11,314 nucleotides of DNA, taken from positions 1-11,314 of the forward strand of contig UQNB01000062.1 in the NCBI GenBank assembly GCA_900542235.1, given 5' to 3'. The notes beneath the pieces were generated by a model. It made no database searches. It saw only the letters and a program-made list of their open reading frames with translations, and was not told the DNA's origin. Every line of letters starts with the position of its first letter. Position 1 is the stretch's first letter. This stretch comes from an uncultured Collinsella sp. (lineage in GTDB: Bacteria; Actinomycetota; Coriobacteriia; Coriobacteriales; Coriobacteriaceae). Positions 1 to 6,375 of the stretch are shown here, piece by piece. The position numbers were made by a program, and so were the translations under genes.

Positions 1-54
1 CTGGTGATCTCCGCCTTGAGAGGGCGGCGTCCTAAACCGCTAGACGAACGGGCC
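1..54 (-). tRNA. tRNA-Glu (anticodon CTC), cut at its 3' end by the window edge
   Basis: Read on the minus strand, the first 54 bases match the 5' two-thirds of a bacterial tRNA-Glu. The acceptor strand GGCCCGT (54-48) is followed by TC, a D-arm beginning GTCTAGCGG, and a perfect anticodon stem CCGCC/GGCGG (27-23 with 15-11). The seven-base loop CTCTCAA carries anticodon CTC at 20-18, so it reads GAG codons. The layout closely follows the familiar E. coli tRNA-Glu. The T-arm, acceptor 3' strand and any encoded CCA lie outside the window, so whether CCA is genomically encoded cannot be judged. Confidence 0.93.
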
Positions 55-63
55 ACATGACAT

Positions 64-79
64 CTGCACTGCCGTGCAG
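64..79. repeat. Perfect 6-bp inverted repeat in the tRNA-Glu leader
   Basis: CTGCAC (64-69) and GTGCAG (74-79) are perfect complements around a 4-base loop. The element lies between the predicted transcription start and the tRNA 5' end, so the precursor RNA would carry a small hairpin just ahead of the RNase P cleavage site. It could equally be a protein-binding palindrome. Confidence 0.45.
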
Positions 80-88
80 CGAGGTAAT

Positions 89-117
89 ATATTACGGGAC
101 AAAAAACGTCAGCGCAA
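89..117 (-). promoter_or_regulatory. Probable promoter of tRNA-Glu
   Basis: On the minus strand a -35-like TTGCGC (117-112) and a -10-like TAATAT (94-89) are separated by exactly 17 bases. The predicted transcript would start near 82, about 28 bases before the mature tRNA 5' end at 54. Position, spacing and AT-rich -10 fit a housekeeping sigma promoter; the -35 match is only partial. Confidence 0.5.
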
Positions 118-131
118 GAAGAAATTCCAAA

Positions 132-152
132 TTGCCGAAAAATTGTCGGCAG
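132..152 (-). terminator. Weak stem-loop downstream of cca
   Basis: TGCCGA (133-138) pairs with TCGGCA (146-151) around a 7-base loop, about 30 bases past the cca stop. In the minus direction it is followed by a T-rich but broken stretch (TTTGGAATTTC) rather than a clean T-run. It is therefore a weak candidate for the cca terminator. Confidence 0.35.
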
Positions 153-181
153 GTTATGGAACACGCAGGTAAACTAGGTAG

Positions 182-1576
182 CTAATTCAAGTTGAGATGG
201 ACCAAAAGAGCTTCGCGATCGTTGGGAATGTTGTCTTCGATCACGGCGTCGAGGGCGGAGTTGAGAAGCTGCCCCAGTTCCGGCCCGGGCTTGACTCCAG
301 CACGGATCAGGTCGCCGCCGTTGATGGCGAGCATCTTGAGCGTATAGGGCTCCCCCGCCCTCAGCAGCTTGTGCGCCATCGCGCGCATCTCCTCAATCGT
401 CTCAACGTAATAGAAGCACGACGGGGCCTTGCCAAGTGTGTCGGCACGCTTAAGGTCCATGAGCTCGTCAATCAGGCGGGCCGTGTCGACGCCCTCACCC
501 GAAAGCGCGCGCATCATATTGAGCAGACAGGAGCGCTCGGGGCGCAGCGGCTTGTCATGGTATTTGATGAGCAGGCACACGTCGCGCACCAAGTCGTGCG
601 AGAGCGCCAGGCGATCCATAATGACGCGCGCCTTCTTGGCGCCGAGCTCGGGATGACCGTAGAAGTGTCCGCTACCGGCATGGTCGACCGTGAAGCACTC
701 GGGCTTGGAGACATCGTGCAAAAACGCCGCCCACATAAGGCTCGACGAGGGCGCGACGCCGTCACACAGCGCGAGCTCCCCCGCCACCGTCAGCACACGG
801 GCGATATGCACGTAGACGTTAAACGCATGATAGACACTGCGCTGATCAAACCCGCGACCCGCAGCCAACTCGGGCACGGCGGCGCAGATGAGCTCGGGAT
901 AGCGGAGCATCGCGTCTCCCCCATGACCGGTCGAAAGAATGCCCTCGAGCTCAATACCCACACGCTCACGCGCCACGGCATCGAGCAGCGGCGCGCACTC
1001 GGCAAGCGCACGCTTGGTCTCGGGCTCAATCATAAAGTCCAGACGGCAGGCGAAGCGCACCGCACGCAGCATGCGCAGGGCGTCCTCGTTAAAGCGACGC
1101 TTGGGATCGCCGACAGCGCGAATCAGCTTGCGCTCCAAGTCACCCTGGCCGTCGTAGCGGTCGACAAGCCCGCGCTCGGGATGCCAGGCCATGGCGTTGA
1201 CGGTAAAGTCGCGGCGCGCCAGATCGTCCTCGAGCGAGGCGGCGCGCTCGACGCTCTGAGGATGGCGCCCATCGGTATAGAAGCCATCCAGACGGTACGT
1301 GGTGACCTCGATACGCTCGCCATCGGAAATAGCCGTGATTCCGCCAAATTTAATGCCCGACTCCACAACCACGATGCCGGCGGCCTCAAGCGCCGCCTTG
1401 GACTCCTGCCACAGGCCGCTACAGCACATATCAACATCGTGGCTGGGGCACCCCATCAGGGCGTCGCGCACCCAACCGCCCACGTACCAAGCCTCAAGAC
1501 CAGCCGCCTCAAGCGCGCGCAGGACGCGTAGGGACGCATCGGACGGTTGCGTACCGTTGAGCGAAACATTGCACAT
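182..1576 (-). CDS. cca: CCA-adding tRNA nucleotidyltransferase
   Basis: The 464-residue product adds or repairs the 3'-CCA end of tRNAs in the cytoplasm from CTP and ATP. It is a class II nucleotidyltransferase: an N-terminal GG-x-VRD motif at about residues 33-38, the metal-binding Asp pair DVD at 47-49, the RRDFTVNAMA block, and the RFNEDALRMLRAVRFA stretch of the poly(A)-polymerase/CCA-enzyme RNA-binding region. A C-terminal HD domain follows (LHDVSKP, then GHPELGAKKA and KYHDKP). HD-bearing CCA enzymes can also have phosphohydrolase activity, as known for E. coli. I chose the ATG at 1576 because AGGAGG sits 8 bases upstream; an in-frame GTG at 1594 lies on the far side of that ribosome-binding site. 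It neighbours a tRNA gene but appears to be transcribed separately. CC-only or A-only subtypes cannot be excluded by eye. Confidence 0.95.
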   Translation of the reverse strand: MCNVSLNGTQPSDASLRVLRALEAAGLEAWYVGGWVRDALMGCPSHDVDMCCSGLWQESKAALEAAGIVVVESGIKFGGITAISDGERIEVTTYRLDGFYTDGRHPQSVERAASLEDDLARRDFTVNAMAWHPERGLVDRYDGQGDLERKLIRAVGDPKRRFNEDALRMLRAVRFACRLDFMIEPETKRALAECAPLLDAVARERVGIELEGILSTGHGGDAMLRYPELICAAVPELAAGRGFDQRSVYHAFNVYVHIARVLTVAGELALCDGVAPSSSLMWAAFLHDVSKPECFTVDHAGSGHFYGHPELGAKKARVIMDRLALSHDLVRDVCLLIKYHDKPLRPERSCLLNMMRALSGEGVDTARLIDELMDLKRADTLGKAPSCFYYVETIEEMRAMAHKLLRAGEPYTLKMLAINGGDLIRAGVKPGPELGQLLNSALDAVIEDNIPNDREALLVHLNLN

Positions 1577-1584
1577 GCCTATGG

Positions 1585-1590
1585 CCTCCT
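1585..1590 (-). promoter_or_regulatory. Ribosome-binding site deciding the cca start
   Basis: AGGAGG on the minus strand lies 8 bases before the ATG at 1576. It falls inside the six-codon extension that would result from using the upstream GTG at 1594, which argues against that longer start. Confidence 0.75.
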
Positions 1591-1713
1591 GCACTTGTGA
1601 GCGTTAATCGATGGTTCTCAAGAAGTCTAACAAGAAACGAGAAAGCGCGCACACGCAATCGCGTCGTTGATTAGATAAAACGAGACAGCAGACACCACAT
1701 ATGTTCAGCGCGC

Positions 1714-1749
1714 AAAAAACACCCGCCTTGGTAATCCAAAGCGGGTGTT
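1714..1749 (-). terminator. Intrinsic terminator of the second kinase gene
   Basis: On the minus strand a nine-pair stem AACACCCGC/GCGGGTGTT, extended after one C/A mismatch by a TTGG/CCAA inner stem with a TAAT loop, is followed directly by TTTTTT (1719-1714). It begins about 22 bases past the kinase stop codon. This is a textbook Rho-independent terminator and isolates the kinase from cca downstream. Confidence 0.92.
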
Positions 1750-1771
1750 CGGCAACGATGTATCGATGCGG

Positions 1772-2704
1772 CTAGCAGACCTGGCGAACCTCGATGTGCT
1801 TCTTATATTCGTCCACCTTGGCAAAATCGCCCAAACCGGGGCACTCGACCACGTTGGCGCCGGTGGCCATCGACAGGCGCAGGGCATCCTCGACGCGCTC
1901 GGGGGCGTCATGCCACACGGACAGGAAGGCAGCGAGCGAGGAATCGCCGGCACACACCGTCGACAGCAGCTTGACGTCGAAGGTGCGGTTAGCAAACCAG
2001 ATGTGCTTGCCGTTAGAGAAGTACGCACCGGCGCCGCCGAGGGTCAGCAGCACGTTCTTGGCGCCCTTGGCATGAAGCTCAGCCATAGCGCCCTTGACGG
2101 ACTCATCGTCGCCACCGCTCACCTTAATGCCAAAGATATCGAGCAACTCGTCGTCATTGGGCTTGATCAGCAGCGGCTCCATGGCAATGAGATCTGCCAG
2201 CTGATGGCTCGAGATGTCGAGAACGAACTCGGCACCCTTGGCCTTGACGCGGCGCAGAACCTCGGCCAGGAAGCCCTCGGAAGTGTTGGGAGGCAGCGAG
2301 CCACTGATTACCAGGCAGGTCATGTCATCGAGCGAATCGATGAGCTCAAACATCTCCTGCTCATTGGCCTCGTTGATGGCGGCACCGGCGTTGACCATGT
2401 TGTACTCGGTGTCGGGGCCGGCATTGAGGAAGACGTTGACGCGCGTGATGCCGTCGGTCCACACGGGCTTGACGGGCACGCCCAGGGCCTCGGCGCCCTT
2501 GACGATGAACTCGCCCGAGAAGCCAGCGAAGAAGCCCAGGATCGTGGTGTCGACACCGTAGTGGTCAAGCGTAAACGAGACGTTGAGGCCCTTGCCGTTG
2601 GGCGTATAGACGGCGTTGCGAGTACGCGTGACGGTGTTGGCAGCAAGGCCGTCGCAGGCGATGTTGTAGTCAATGGCGGGATTTGCAGTGAGCGTGTAAA
2701 TCAT
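1772..2704 (-). CDS. PfkB-family hexose-phosphate kinase, 1-phosphofructokinase type (copy A)
   Basis: The 310-residue soluble kinase probably phosphorylates fructose 1-phosphate to fructose 1,6-bisphosphate with ATP. Tagatose-6-phosphate kinase or a related sugar-phosphate kinase is the main alternative. Family landmarks are present in order: TANPAID with the substrate-contact Asp12, NGKGLN (36-41), TDGITRVN (83-90), the SGSLPP segment (134-139), the KPNDDE Mg/phosphate motif (NxxE at 183-186), and the anion-hole/catalytic-base motif near the C-terminus with Asp254. That last motif reads CAGD instead of the usual GAGD. The start at 2704 is preferred over the GTG at 2719 because AAGGA lies 6 bases upstream of the ATG and the protein then begins like its neighbour (MIYTLTANPA). 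It follows a near-identical-length paralogue encoded just upstream (2893-3825), from which it is isolated by a terminator. It has its own -10-like element. Confidence 0.88.
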   Translation of the reverse strand: MIYTLTANPAIDYNIACDGLAANTVTRTRNAVYTPNGKGLNVSFTLDHYGVDTTILGFFAGFSGEFIVKGAEALGVPVKPVWTDGITRVNVFLNAGPDTEYNMVNAGAAINEANEQEMFELIDSLDDMTCLVISGSLPPNTSEGFLAEVLRRVKAKGAEFVLDISSHQLADLIAMEPLLIKPNDDELLDIFGIKVSGGDDESVKGAMAELHAKGAKNVLLTLGGAGAYFSNGKHIWFANRTFDVKLLSTVCAGDSSLAAFLSVWHDAPERVEDALRLSMATGANVVECPGLGDFAKVDEYKKHIEVRQVC

Positions 2705-2738
2705 GAATGTTCCTTTCACGAAGCAACGTGTTAATGAA

Positions 2739-2744
2739 AGTATA
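2739..2744 (-). promoter_or_regulatory. -10-like element upstream of kinase copy A
   Basis: TATACT on the minus strand, 34 bases before the ATG at 2704 and downstream of the preceding terminator, is a good -10 match. No convincing -35 lies 16-18 bases upstream, so an activator or another promoter class may be involved. Its presence agrees with independent transcription of this kinase. Confidence 0.4.
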
Positions 2745-2833
2745 TTCCACGCATCGGTAAAAGGCTAGGACAACTCGGTGAACGGTGTGGAAGCGATGAA
2801 GTACGGCGGGACACCTCTCCCCCGTGGCGGAAC

Positions 2834-2864
2834 AAAAAGGCGCCCCAGCCGAAACCGGGGCGCC
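2834..2864 (-). terminator. Intrinsic terminator of the first kinase gene
   Basis: GGCGCCCC (2839-2846) and GGGGCGCC (2857-2864) form a perfect 8-bp GC stem, followed on the minus strand by TTTTT (2838-2834). It starts about 28 bases past the stop codon at 2893. This is a strong Rho-independent terminator, separating the two kinase genes transcriptionally. Confidence 0.92.
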
Positions 2865-2892
2865 GCATGCGCACGAATATGTCGCGTTTCGA

Positions 2893-3825
2893 TTACTGAC
2901 GATCGAGCTTGCGGACAGCAACGCGTTTGCTGTACTCATCGACGTGACCGAAGTCGCCGATGCCGACGGACTCGGCAACGTTGGCGCCGGTGGCCATAGC
3001 GAGCTTCATGGCCTCCTCGACGTTGTCGCGATCCCTGTACCACTTGTGCAGGAACGCAGCGAGGGTGCAGTCGCCGGCGCAGACGGAAGAAACCAGCTTG
3101 ATGTTGAACTCACGCTTGGCGTACCAAATATCCTCGCCGTTGGAGAAGTAAGCGTCGCCGCGGCTACCACGGGTGAGCAGCACGTTCTGAACGCCAGCGT
3201 CGTGAGCCATCTTCATGGCAACGCGGACCTCGTCGTCGGTGTCGACCGGCACGCCGAAGATGGCCTTCATCTCGTGATGGTTCGGCTTGATGAGCAGCGG
3301 CTTCTTGTGAGCGAGCTCCTTGAGCTTGTCGGAGGACAGGTCCAGGACGACGTCGGCGCCACGAGCCTGAGCGTGCTCCATGACCTGAGCCAGGAAGTCG
3401 GGCGTAGCTTTGGGAGGCACGGAGCCGGAAACGATCAGGCACTCGAGATCGCCCGCGGTGTCCAGGATGTTGTAGAGCTCCTCCTGGTGCTGCGGCGTGA
3501 TCGGAGCACCCGGGTTCAGGATGCCGTACTCGTGCTGGCCATCGTTGACGTAGGTGTTAATGCGCGTGATACCGTCGGTCCAGACCGGGCGGCAGAGGCA
3601 ACCCAGGTTCATGACCTCCTCAACGATGAACTTGCCCGTGAAGCCAGCGAAGAAGCCGAGCGCGACGGTGTCGACGCCCATCTTCTTAAAGGCGAAGGAC
3701 ACGTCGAGGCCCTTGCCGTTAGCCGTGTAGCTGGCCGAGCCGGTGCGGACGTTCTCGTCGGGCTCGAGCGGAGAGCTCGAAACCGTCATGTCGACAGCCG
3801 GGTTAGCGGTTAGCGTGTAGAACAT
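2893..3825 (-). CDS. PfkB-family hexose-phosphate kinase, 1-phosphofructokinase type (copy B)
   Basis: This 310-residue product is a paralogue of the kinase encoded next to it; by eye roughly half the residues are identical, with no length change. It keeps TANPAVD (Asp12), TDGITRIN, SGSVPP, KPNHHE (NxxE) and the catalytic Asp252 in CAGD. It differs at the sugar-binding segment, where NGKGLN of copy A is NGKGLD: position 41 is Asp instead of the Asn expected in the family. It may therefore favour another sugar phosphate, or be less active. The ATG at 3825 is supported by AGGGGG about 8 bases upstream and by the shared MxYTLTANPA start. It lies 74 bases downstream of ptsI on the same strand, with a stem-loop but no U-tract between them, so read-through from ptsI is likely. 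Precise substrate is not determinable from sequence. Confidence 0.87.
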   Translation of the reverse strand: MFYTLTANPAVDMTVSSSPLEPDENVRTGSASYTANGKGLDVSFAFKKMGVDTVALGFFAGFTGKFIVEEVMNLGCLCRPVWTDGITRINTYVNDGQHEYGILNPGAPITPQHQEELYNILDTAGDLECLIVSGSVPPKATPDFLAQVMEHAQARGADVVLDLSSDKLKELAHKKPLLIKPNHHEMKAIFGVPVDTDDEVRVAMKMAHDAGVQNVLLTRGSRGDAYFSNGEDIWYAKREFNIKLVSSVCAGDCTLAAFLHKWYRDRDNVEEAMKLAMATGANVAESVGIGDFGHVDEYSKRVAVRKLDRQ

Positions 3826-3852
3826 TTACAGTACCCCCTGTATATGTGAGGG

Positions 3853-3882
3853 CCGCGTGGCCGGCCCATTCCAACCACGCGG
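3853..3882 (-). other. Stem-loop without U-tract between ptsI and kinase copy B
   Basis: CCGCGTGG (3853-3860) and CCACGCGG (3875-3882) form a perfect 8-bp stem around a 14-base loop in the 74-base gap after ptsI. No T-run follows on the minus strand, so it is not a standard intrinsic terminator. A 3'-end stabiliser or processing site for ptsI mRNA, or a Rho-dependent or partial attenuator, are the plausible roles. Confidence 0.55.
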
Positions 3883-3899
3883 TTACCTCTGATACCAAA

Positions 3900-5603
3900 T
3901 TAGCGAGCTGCGGACTCGAGCAGTGCCTTGACCTCGGCGGCGGTGTTGCAGGCGAGCGCCTTCTCGGCGAGCTCGTCGCACTCGGCCTTGGTCCACTGGC
4001 TGATGGTCTTGCGGGCGCGCAGGATCGACGGAGCGCTCATCGAGAACTCCTCCAAGCCCCAGCTGATCAGCAGCGGCTCGAGCAGCGGATCAGCAGCGGC
4101 CTCGCCGCACATACCGACCATGATGCCGGCCTTCACGCCGCTCTCGATGATGTTCTTGAGCGAGCGGAGCACGGCGGGATAGTACACCTGGTACAGGTTG
4201 GAAATGGTGTCGTTACCACGGTCGGCGCACATGGTGTAGCCGATCAGGTCGTTGGTGCCGATGGAGAAGAAGTCGGCAACCTCGGCAAGACGGTCTGCGA
4301 GCAGCGAAGCGGCGGGCGTCTCGACCATGATGCCGACCTCGATGTTCTCGTTGAACTTGCGACCCTCTTCGGTCAGCTCGGCCTTGCACTGCTCGACGAG
4401 CTCCTTGACAGCCAAGACCTCCTCGACGCAGGTGACGAGCGGGATCATGATCTTGACGTCGCCGAAGGCGCTAGCGCGCAGCAGAGCGCGGAGCTGGACC
4501 TTGTACTGGTCGGGATTGGCCAGGCAGTAACGCACGGCGCGGAAGCCCATGAAGGGGTTGTCTTCCTTGACCATGTGCAGATACGGAATCTCCTTGTCGC
4601 CACCCACATCGAGCGTACGGATGATGACCGGAGCACCCTTGAGCGCGCTGGCGACCTTACGGTAGGCGTTGAACTGCTCCTCCTCGGAAGGAAGCTCAGC
4701 AGAGTCCATGAACAGGAACTCGGAGCGGAACAGACCGATAGCCTCGGCGTCGTGATCGAGCGCGTTGGGCACGTCATCGGGGTTACCGATGTTGCAAGCG
4801 ATGATCTTCTTGATGCCATCGGCAGTCACGGACGGCTTACCACGGAAGGCCTCGAGGGCTGCCTTCTCGGCAGCGAAGGCCTCGGCCTTGGCGGTGTAGG
4901 CAGCGAGCGTCTCCTCGTCGGGATCGGCCTCGACGATACCCTTGCCACCGTCGACGACAACGGTCATACCGTTGCGCAGCGCGGTGCAGCTATTGGAAAC
5001 CGAAAGGACAGCCGGGATCTCGAGGGCGCGCGCAATAATCGCGGAGTGCGACGTGCGGCCACCGGTCTCGGTGACGATACCGGCAACGTGGGCCTTATCG
5101 ATCGTGGCGGTCATGGACGGCGTGAGGTCGTGCACGACAACGACAGTATTCTCGGGCAGGACGGAGAGGTCGACGACCTCCTTGCCCAGCAGCTCGGCCA
5201 GAATACCGGTGCGGATGTCGGCGATGTCGGCCGCGCGCAGACGGAACATCTCGTCGTCCATGGACAGGAACATGTTCTCGAACATGGTCGAGGTGTCCAT
5301 GAGCGCCTGCTCGGCGCAGGTACCGCCGTCAATGGCGGCGTTGATGGCGTCGGTCATGCCCGGGTCCTGAGCCAGGACAATGTGTCCGCTCATGATCTCA
5401 GCCTCGGCCTCGCCCACCGTCTCCTTCATGTGGTCGGCCTGAGCCTGGGTCTTCTCGCAGAAGACCGAAAGAGCGGACTGATAGCGCTCCTTCTCTGCTG
5501 CCGAATCAGCAACCTCGTGCGGCTCAAACGTCAAGTCGGGATCGACGGCGACCATGACGGTGCCGATACCGATGCCCTCGGAAGCGTTGACTCCCTGATA
5601 CAT
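3900..5603 (-). CDS. ptsI: Phosphoenolpyruvate-protein phosphotransferase (PTS enzyme I)
   Basis: The 567-residue cytoplasmic enzyme takes phosphate from phosphoenolpyruvate onto a histidine and passes it to HPr, the first step of PTS sugar uptake. The N-terminal domain begins MYQGVNASEGIGIG, like the usual GI-ASPGIAIG. The phospho-histidine motif GGRTSHSAIIAR places the active His at residue 186. The C-terminal PEP-binding barrel carries GLFRSEFLFMD, GIMVETPAAS, a TNDL motif and the catalytic Cys499 in MCGEAA. Length matches the family. The start is ambiguous among in-frame ATGs: 5603 is 7 bases from GAGAGG and gives the family-like N-terminus, 5609 adds two residues, and one at 5657 has no such support. 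ptsH lies just upstream on the same strand, with a likely partial terminator between. A weak promoter (TTGTCA at 5657-5652) may drive ptsI separately. Confidence 0.96.
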   Translation of the reverse strand: MYQGVNASEGIGIGTVMVAVDPDLTFEPHEVADSAAEKERYQSALSVFCEKTQAQADHMKETVGEAEAEIMSGHIVLAQDPGMTDAINAAIDGGTCAEQALMDTSTMFENMFLSMDDEMFRLRAADIADIRTGILAELLGKEVVDLSVLPENTVVVVHDLTPSMTATIDKAHVAGIVTETGGRTSHSAIIARALEIPAVLSVSNSCTALRNGMTVVVDGGKGIVEADPDEETLAAYTAKAEAFAAEKAALEAFRGKPSVTADGIKKIIACNIGNPDDVPNALDHDAEAIGLFRSEFLFMDSAELPSEEEQFNAYRKVASALKGAPVIIRTLDVGGDKEIPYLHMVKEDNPFMGFRAVRYCLANPDQYKVQLRALLRASAFGDVKIMIPLVTCVEEVLAVKELVEQCKAELTEEGRKFNENIEVGIMVETPAASLLADRLAEVADFFSIGTNDLIGYTMCADRGNDTISNLYQVYYPAVLRSLKNIIESGVKAGIMVGMCGEAAADPLLEPLLISWGLEEFSMSAPSILRARKTISQWTKAECDELAEKALACNTAAEVKALLESAAR

Positions 5604-5655
5604 TCCCATTCCTCTCTCCGTGTCATGTGATAAAGCGTTTTGCCATATCCATGAC

Positions 5656-5691
5656 AAAAGAGCGCAGCTACCTTACAACAGGTCACTGCGC
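5656..5691 (-). terminator. Probable (perhaps partial) terminator after ptsH
   Basis: On the minus strand GCGCAG (5691-5686) pairs with CTGCGC (5667-5662), and inside it ACCT pairs with AGGT across a 2x2 internal loop. The stem is followed by TCTTTTG. The interrupted stem and short T-run suggest incomplete termination, leaving some read-through into ptsI. Such an arrangement would yield more HPr than enzyme I, which is common in bacteria. Confidence 0.65.
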
Positions 5692-5736
5692 CCCCAAATA
5701 TGAACTTAGTTGTTCAACATGCGACCCGTTTGAGTT

Positions 5737-6000
5737 CTACTCGCCAAGACCGCTCTTGATGAGCTCAATGGCAGCAGCCAGAGCCTCGGCCTCGTCAGCG
5801 CCGTCGCACTTGACCTCGACCTCGGTACCGCAGGGGATACCAGCAGCCATGAGGGCCATCGGGGACTTGCCGTTGACCTCCTTCTCGGGGGTGACGACCG
5901 TCACGTCACAGGCGTACTTGCCCATGGTGGAGGCGAACAGACCAGCCGGACGCATGTGCAGACCCTGAGGATTAACGAGGGTAGCCTTCTCAGAAACCAT
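5737..6000 (-). CDS. ptsH: Phosphocarrier protein HPr
   Basis: The 87-residue small cytoplasmic protein carries phosphate from enzyme I to sugar-specific EIIA domains. The active-site motif NPQGLHMRPAG puts the phosphorylated His exactly at residue 15, followed by Met16-Arg17. NGKSPMALMAAG puts Ser at residue 46, the target of HPr kinase/phosphorylase in Gram-positive bacteria, so regulatory phosphorylation and carbon catabolite control are possible if that kinase exists in the genome. The ATG at 6000 is chosen because AAGGAG lies 6 bases upstream and this start gives canonical numbering; the in-frame ATG at 6057 would add 19 unsupported residues. It is the first gene of the PTS cluster, followed by ptsI on the same strand, and no sugar-specific EII gene is nearby. 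Confidence 0.96.
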   Translation of the reverse strand: MVSEKATLVNPQGLHMRPAGLFASTMGKYACDVTVVTPEKEVNGKSPMALMAAGIPCGTEVEVKCDGADEAEALAAAIELIKSGLGE

Positions 6001-6064
6001 AATTGACTCCTTTTTGTGTTTAACCCCTGTCATGCATGCGGCAGGAGTCAGATTCACGACGTTG

Positions 6065-6073
6065 TTTATATTA
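6065..6073 (-). promoter_or_regulatory. AT-rich -10-like element for ptsH
   Basis: The minus strand reads TAATATAAA about 65 bases before the ptsH ATG, in an otherwise GC-rich setting, giving two overlapping -10-like hexamers (TAATAT and TATAAA). No recognisable -35 sits at the right distance. The assignment rests on composition and position only. Confidence 0.33.
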
Positions 6074-6146
6074 ACTCACATCAAACGGTTTTTCATTGTG
6101 TTTCGCACGAATTGTTGGACAGATGTCGTTCCTGCACGCTCGCCCG

Positions 6147-6254
6147 CCGGGCGGGGCGGTTAAGTTTGCTGCTCTACAGTCCTGCGCAAGACGGAAAGCA
6201 CATTAAGTGCTTTCCTTTGCGTGCGGAACTCGCGACAAACTTCATGCCCTCCGG
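6147..6254 (+). ncRNA. Candidate structured RNA: irregular hairpin of about 35 base pairs
   Basis: Six nested complementary segments line up in order: CCGG (6147/6251), GGGGC with GCCCT (6153/6246), AAGTTTG with CAAACTT (6162/6236), AGTCC with GGaACT (6178/6225), CGCAA with TTGCG (6185/6217), and GGAAAGCAC with GTGCTTTCC (6193/6207) around an ATTAA loop. G-U pairs (6153-6250, and 6183/6184 with 6223/6222) work only in plus-strand RNA, slightly favouring that strand. No promoter or U-tract terminator was identified, so it may be an RNA gene, a leader element read in the other direction, or a mobile palindrome. Calling it a transcribed RNA is inference. Confidence 0.35.
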
Positions 6255-6375
6255 TCCGCCCTGGGAGCCAGGTTGACTAACTAGGGCCCGGCATTCAGAA
6301 AAGTCAGTGCAGCAAAATGGCGATGCGGATGGAATGCACAAGATAGGGGGCACGTTGTTGGGACGCGCTCTTTTA

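Noticed and set aside
197..1531. 444-residue plus-strand frame opposite cca
   Set aside because: It is a mirror frame of a clear cca gene; no family resemblance and no start signals.
1745..3813. Two 329-residue plus-strand frames opposite the kinase genes (1745-2734 and 2824-3813)
   Set aside because: They resemble one another only because the kinase genes on the other strand are paralogues. Both run through the intrinsic terminators and lack start signals.
3846..5630. 594-residue plus-strand frame opposite ptsI
   Set aside because: ptsI has all enzyme I motifs; the opposite frame is rich in Leu, Gly, Val, Asp and His in the pattern expected of a mirror frame and has no ribosome-binding site.
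6016..6276. Small plus-strand frame of 86 codons upstream of ptsH
   Set aside because: No ribosome-binding site and no recognisable motif. It crosses the ptsH leader and the structured element, whose inverted repeats explain the sequence better.
6246..6300. Plus-strand TTGACT as a -35 box for a small RNA
   Set aside because: No -10-like sequence follows at 16-18 bases; the downstream bases read CAGAAA.
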